A stretch of DNA of 64,000 nucleotides, taken from assembly GCA_009760855.2 (NCBI GenBank), contig WPIO01000105.1, positions 414,501 to 478,500 on the forward strand, written 5' to 3'. The notes below the pieces were generated by a model. It was not told the DNA's origin, did no database searches, and saw only the letters and a list, made by a program, of their open reading frames with translations. A program made the translations under genes and the position numbers. This stretch comes from Cristatella mucedo. Taxonomy: Eukaryota > Bryozoa > Phylactolaemata > Cristatellidae. Below, in pieces: positions 60,049-64,000 of this stretch (position 1 is the first letter of the stretch; every line of letters begins with the position of its first letter).

Positions 60049-60379
60049 TGTAGCAATCCGACGAGGAGCCAGGGACCCGCGATATTTTTAATTATAGGGT
60101 GCCAGATCCGCACGATTTTCATATAGGCGCAAGACCAGGAATTAATAAAAAACTACAACGCAAAGTCACAGGGTTTATTCGACTCGAACTTTGCGGTTGC
60201 TTTATCGACCGGAATAAGGATCTTTTGGTAGTTGGTGACGGTCGTGAGGGGCGTAGGAATAGGGGGCAGTCCAGGTCGAATTCTCGCTGTAGGGGGGGAT
60301 ACCTCCCTACCCCCTGGCTCGGCCGCAGGTAGCAGTCCTTCTCTGCCAGCAAGTCAAAATTTCTTAATTTCCCGCCGTG

Positions 60380-61055
60380 TCGCATTAATTGCTGATATTC
60401 GCATGTGGATGGAAGCAAACTTACTCAAAGTGAGTGACAAAGCAGCATGCACAATATGCTCAAACCTAGCACATTCAGTAATTGGAAAGCCTAACTCTAA
60501 AATGGACTCAGCCATCGTGTCTTCTATTACGACTCAGCCATCATATCTTCTATTGCGTCTGCACACAATCTGGGTGTCCTGTTTCAAAGTTATCTTTGAC
60601 AAGATGGTCACAGCTCCACAGTCAGGCTTGCTCACTCTCTGCTACGTACCTTTGTAAAAATTTGGGTCTGCTTCGACGAGGATCTCGCAGACCAAGCTGC
60701 TCCATGCATATATATGATAATTAATCTAGACTTCAGTAGCTCACTGACCGAGGGTCTTCCTGAATTTGCAATAAAAAGCTTACAGTTGGTGCTAAATTGT
60801 GTCTATGTCACGGACATCTAAACTCCCTCGTCGACCAGTTCTCGCCGACCTGCACTATCTCCCTGTCAAGCAACGTATCGACTTAAAAGTTCGGTCACTT
60901 GTTTTTAGGCCCGTCCAGTCTCTTGGTTCCACACCTTTCCGAAATGCATCACAATTGGACTTCGTCACGTAGCGCCTTCTGTTCTGACTTTAGCCTACCT
61001 TGGTCGTGTCCCTAGCCAATTCCAAATCCTTTGGAGACCATGCCATCAGTATGTA
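60380..61055 (+). mobile_element. Very degenerate L2-type LINE copy
   Basis: Scattered matches in order: ADIRMWMEANLLKVSD (~60390-60440), VLADLHYLPVKQRIDLKV (~60835-60890), NSKSFGDHAISMYA (~61018-61060). Stops and frameshifts throughout; no tail seen. Confidence 0.6.
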
Positions 61056-61059
61056 TGCC

Positions 61060-61544
61060 GTGAGTGAATACATCGCAACCGTCCCTTCAACTCTTAAGGA
61101 GAGTATCCAAGGGTCTCATAAAAAGGACACCATGTGACCCTTGGACATGCTGCTGTAAGGGATATAGGCAAAACCTGCCAATTAGTCACTCGCAAAGCCG
61201 CCCGGGAGAACATAATAGTACGTTGAAGCTAACGCGCTTACACGGCTTCATACCTGATCTTGTGGATGTAAATACAGGCTAGTGCATTGCAACCAGATGT
61301 GACATTAGCTCTCAGAATGGCCACCAGCGAGCGATATCTCGAGCCGGGCTTCCATTAGCACGCGTTTTCGTAAACTTTCACAGTCACGTTGGACATCACG
61401 AAATTGCTCGCGATCCGAACAAATAAACAGCAAGGCGCGTAAGTAGGTTCTATTCACGATTTCTGAGGCGGCAGGGCAGACGCCGGACACTATCAGTTAC
61501 TGGGGCATGTTAAGTTGCTAGGTCCTGCTTGAGCTTGAAGGCGT
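61060..61544. other. No supported gene; one coding-like frame
   Basis: A minus-strand frame at 61305-61490 (61 codons, with REQFRDVQRDCESLRKRV) has a charged, helix-like composition but no recognised family and no clear splice borders. Confidence 0.3.
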
Positions 61545-61629
61545 TCACCTAACTCTTGCTGATGTGATTGCCAAGCACAATCTAGGCTTTTACTTCTATG
61601 CGGATGACACTCAGTTGTACCTTTGCTTT

Positions 61630-62121
61630 GAGTTCTTATGCTGACCCACAAGGCCCGCCACGGCTTGGCTCCTTCATACCTAGCTGAACTGCTGCATCAG
61701 TTTCAGCCTGTTCGCGCCCTCAGGTCCTGTGTGGACAATAAATTAGCTGTCCCATTCCTCCGCTTAAAGACAGTTGGCGACAGAAGCTTTAGCTCTGTAG
61801 GTCCTAGACTGTGGAACTCGCTTCCACAATTCTTCCGCAACGACATCTACTCTCCAACTGCCGACTACGGCACATCTTTTTCAGCGGTCCTGAACTGCTA
61901 CTTCCATGCTACTCACTGCCTCAACTGCTCTCCTAACTCTGCTATGCTTCCCACTTTCTCTTTGTTGCGTGAGACGAAGTCTGTTGGCTACCGAATGCGT
62001 ACCGAAAGCCGTTTAGGCTGTGAGTGCGCTATACAAAACTCTCCTGCGTAACACCCACATGGTCTTTTTGACTTTGTGGAGTTACTGACAGAGATACATG
62101 ACATGACATGACATGACATTC
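61630..62121 (+). mobile_element. LINE family 2 3' end nested in an L2 copy
   Basis: 5'-truncated family-2 insertion: LTHKARHGLAPSYLAELLHQ to the stop, 3' UTR, then a pentanucleotide tail (ACATG repeated about four times, 62096-62118). It lies between two parts of one L2 RT that are otherwise contiguous. A few L2 bases are lost at the junction; no clear target-site duplication. Confidence 0.87.
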
Positions 62122-62191
62122 ATCCCAGCCTTCGAGCACCTCAAATTCTCTCAACTCACTAGCTGCATGCAATGATGACATCCGCACATGG

Positions 62192-62947
62192 ATGGCAGCA
62201 CATTTTCTAAAACTAAACGATGATAAAACTAACTTACTTGTTATGGGCAAACCCAGTGTGATTCACAGATTGGAAAGGCTGACGCTCAAAATTGGCTCTG
62301 CCGGCATATCTCCAGTTGAATCAGCTCGAAATCTAGGTGTCATATTCCAAAGCGACCTCTCGTTAGACGACCATATCATCTCAACAGTCAAATCCGCCTA
62401 TTTTCAGCTTCACAAAATTGCTAAAATTCGGGCTTTTTTAGATAAAGATACCACATCTAAGTTGGTCCATGCATTCGTGACATCCCGTTTCGACTTCTGC
62501 AACTCACTGCTTACTGGCCTACCAGCATGTGCGATCAGGCGATTGCAGCTGGTGCAAAACTCTGCAGCTAGGCTTGTCTGTCGTGAGCGTCGCAGTTGCC
62601 ACATTACTCCACTTCTCGCCGACCTGCACTGGCTACCAGTCAAGCAACGGATTGAATTCAAGGTTTTGTCGCTTACTTTTAGGTCCCTTCATTCTATGGC
62701 TCCAGCCTATCTTTCAGATATACTACCCCATCAGGCCAAGCATCATACCACCCGCTTTTCCGAATCCAACAGTCTAGAAATACCTCGTATAAACCTCAAA
62801 TTCTTTGGAGACCATGAATTTAGTTCGTATGCTCCCACAGCCTGGAACTCCCTCCCGACCTGCGTCAGAACATCCCCTGACCTGACCACATTTAAAAGGA
62901 ACCTAAAATCACACCTATTTAGGACAGCATTTAGTGGGTCCCTGTGA
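62192..62947 (+). CDS. L2-type LINE reverse transcriptase, C-terminal 251 codons
   Basis: Frame without stops from the post-YADD region (AAHFLKLNDDKTNLLVMGKP) through the thumb (FDFCNSLLTGLPACAIRRL) to the terminal TAFSGSL shared with the 481-codon copy. It begins after the nested insertion, so it is a fragment and not an independent gene. Confidence 0.85.
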   Translation: MAAHFLKLNDDKTNLLVMGKPSVIHRLERLTLKIGSAGISPVESARNLGVIFQSDLSLDDHIISTVKSAYFQLHKIAKIRAFLDKDTTSKLVHAFVTSRFDFCNSLLTGLPACAIRRLQLVQNSAARLVCRERRSCHITPLLADLHWLPVKQRIEFKVLSLTFRSLHSMAPAYLSDILPHQAKHHTTRFSESNSLEIPRINLKFFGDHEFSSYAPTAWNSLPTCVRTSPDLTTFKRNLKSHLFRTAFSGSL

Positions 62948-63524
62948 TTCGTCCTTGATGTGCTTATGCGTGCTGACACCGTGCACGCTGCCACTAAACA
63001 CATTTGCATGCTGACCCAGTGCATGTAACCCCTAACCATATTATTCATTTTGTTTGTTTTTAAGCATGATTTTACTTACCATTCAATTGCATTTCACTTT
63101 GCAGCAAATGTAAAGCGCCTAGAGAGAGATTAAGTTCTCCGAGGGCGCTTTATCAAGTGAATTATTATTATTATTATTATTATTATTATCTAAAGTGAGT
63201 GCAACTGTGAGGATGCACAGTGCACTAGGCAAAAACCATCCGCTGCATAAAAATGTAGAATAACGTCGTGGCTACAACTCTTGAGTCAAGAATTTCCTTG
63301 CATGAGCCATGTATACCAGTGAAGACGACAACGGCACCGTCGGAAATAGCCTTGTGCCTGATTATCATCAGCAGCCAATGCATTTCCTGTTTAGTTTTCG
63401 TTGCAATGCATCTGCTGCTTTTGCACAAAAGATATGATGTCTTACAGCAGCAGGGCTGTCATCGATTCTCTACCGTCCTACTCTTCTGTTCCTGTTCTTC
63501 CCGTATAATCCCGAGGGCTCTTCA

Positions 63525-64000
63525 GGAAAAACTATCTAATTACGATAAAACGAATTTACTAGTTATGGTCAAACCAAGTAGGATTCAGAAAGTGATAAGT
63601 TTAACTATCAAAATCGGATGTGTCAGCATATCTCCTTGTTGCATCTGCACGAAATCTAGATGTCTTGTTCCAAAGTGATCTTTAACTAGACGACCACACC
63701 AGCTACAAAGTCAAGTTTGCTAACTTTCAGCTCCGTAACATTGCTAAAACTCGGGAAGGCTTGGACAGGGATACCGTGTCAAAATTGGTCTATGCATCTG
63801 AAACATTTGGTCTCGATTTCCGCAACTTACTGCTTGCTGGTGTCTACCGGCCTGTGCAATCAGGTGCTTGCAGTTGGTGCTAACCCTGCAGCTTGGCTTG
63901 TCTATCGTGAGCATCAGAGCTACCGCGTTACATTACTTCTTGCCAGCCTGCACTGGCTCCCAACCAAGCAGCGTATTGAATTTTAAGGTTCCGCCAGTCA
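63525..64000 (+). mobile_element. Degenerate L2-type LINE copy, runs off the window
   Basis: Frame pieces: YDKTNLLVMVKPSRIQKV, FQLRNIAKTREGLDRDTVSK, LASLHWLPTKQRIEF. Frameshifts separate them; the 3' end lies beyond 64000. Confidence 0.75.

Larger units (their letters stand above)
61545..63190 (+). mobile_element. L2-type LINE copy split by a second LINE insertion
   Basis: The first part at 61555-61629 encodes the YADD block ([20 protein letters not shown]). The second part, from ~62122, resumes immediately after it (SSTSNSLNSLAACNDDIR) and runs through the RT end at 62947, the 3' UTR and an (ATT)n tail at 63162-63190. The ~490 bp in between is a family-2 LINE 3' end. The RT part is close in sequence to the 37103-38548 copy. 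Confidence 0.88.

Noticed and set aside
60119-60418. Upstream LATS exon in the 99-codon minus frame
   Set aside because: No MOB-binding motif or other LATS N-terminal pattern, and no suitable donor. The missing N-terminal exons are likely outside the window.

Overview
This window is animal nuclear DNA, not prokaryotic or organellar. Coding capacity is split into short exons with GT/AG borders, and the rest is dominated by non-LTR retrotransposon fragments, tRNA-derived SINEs and long (GA)n, (CA)n and (TA)n arrays. An LATS/Warts kinase plus heavy L2-type LINE content suggests a bilaterian invertebrate, possibly a marine one. I cannot place it more finely from sequence alone.

Two cellular genes are supported, both on the minus strand. 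(1) 51291-59455 holds six consecutive exons of an LATS1/2 (Warts) kinase. They run from just before the glycine loop to the stop codon, 561 codons including stop, with every splice phase consistent. The N-terminal exons lie above 59455, probably beyond the window. Its introns contain a ~650 bp GA/CAGA array, a broken OTU-domain gene flanked by inverted motifs, and several LINE and SINE copies. (2) 2877-7194 holds the start codon exon and the second coding exon of a probable ACK/TNK2-type tyrosine kinase (SAM-like N-terminus); the kinase domain would lie beyond the left edge. A possible first coding exon of an unrecognised plus-strand gene sits at 36811-36914.

Layout: 1-7.2 kb, start of the ACK-like gene. 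7-31 kb, no supported exon, but SINEs, simple repeats and LINE fragments. 31.2-32.5 kb, a CpG-rich stretch. 32.5-49.9 kb, a cluster of L2-type LINE copies in both orientations, including one with a 481-codon uninterrupted reverse transcriptase frame and two long minus-strand copies, one of which keeps endonuclease-like sequence. 50.3-51.0 kb, a 687 bp non-autonomous DNA transposon with terminal inverted repeats, just downstream of the LATS stop. 51.3-59.5 kb, LATS. 59.5-64 kb, LATS 5' intron or flank with more L2, including a nested LINE-in-LINE insertion.

The mobile fraction can be read as a small ecosystem. An L2-type LINE ends in a 34-nt stem-loop and an (ATT)n tail. SINE family B carries nearly the same 34-nt stem-loop, so it was probably mobilised by that LINE. 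A second LINE family ends in (CATGA)n. SINE family A has a clear tRNA-like promoter, but its partner LINE is not evident. Several microsatellites start at SINE tails.
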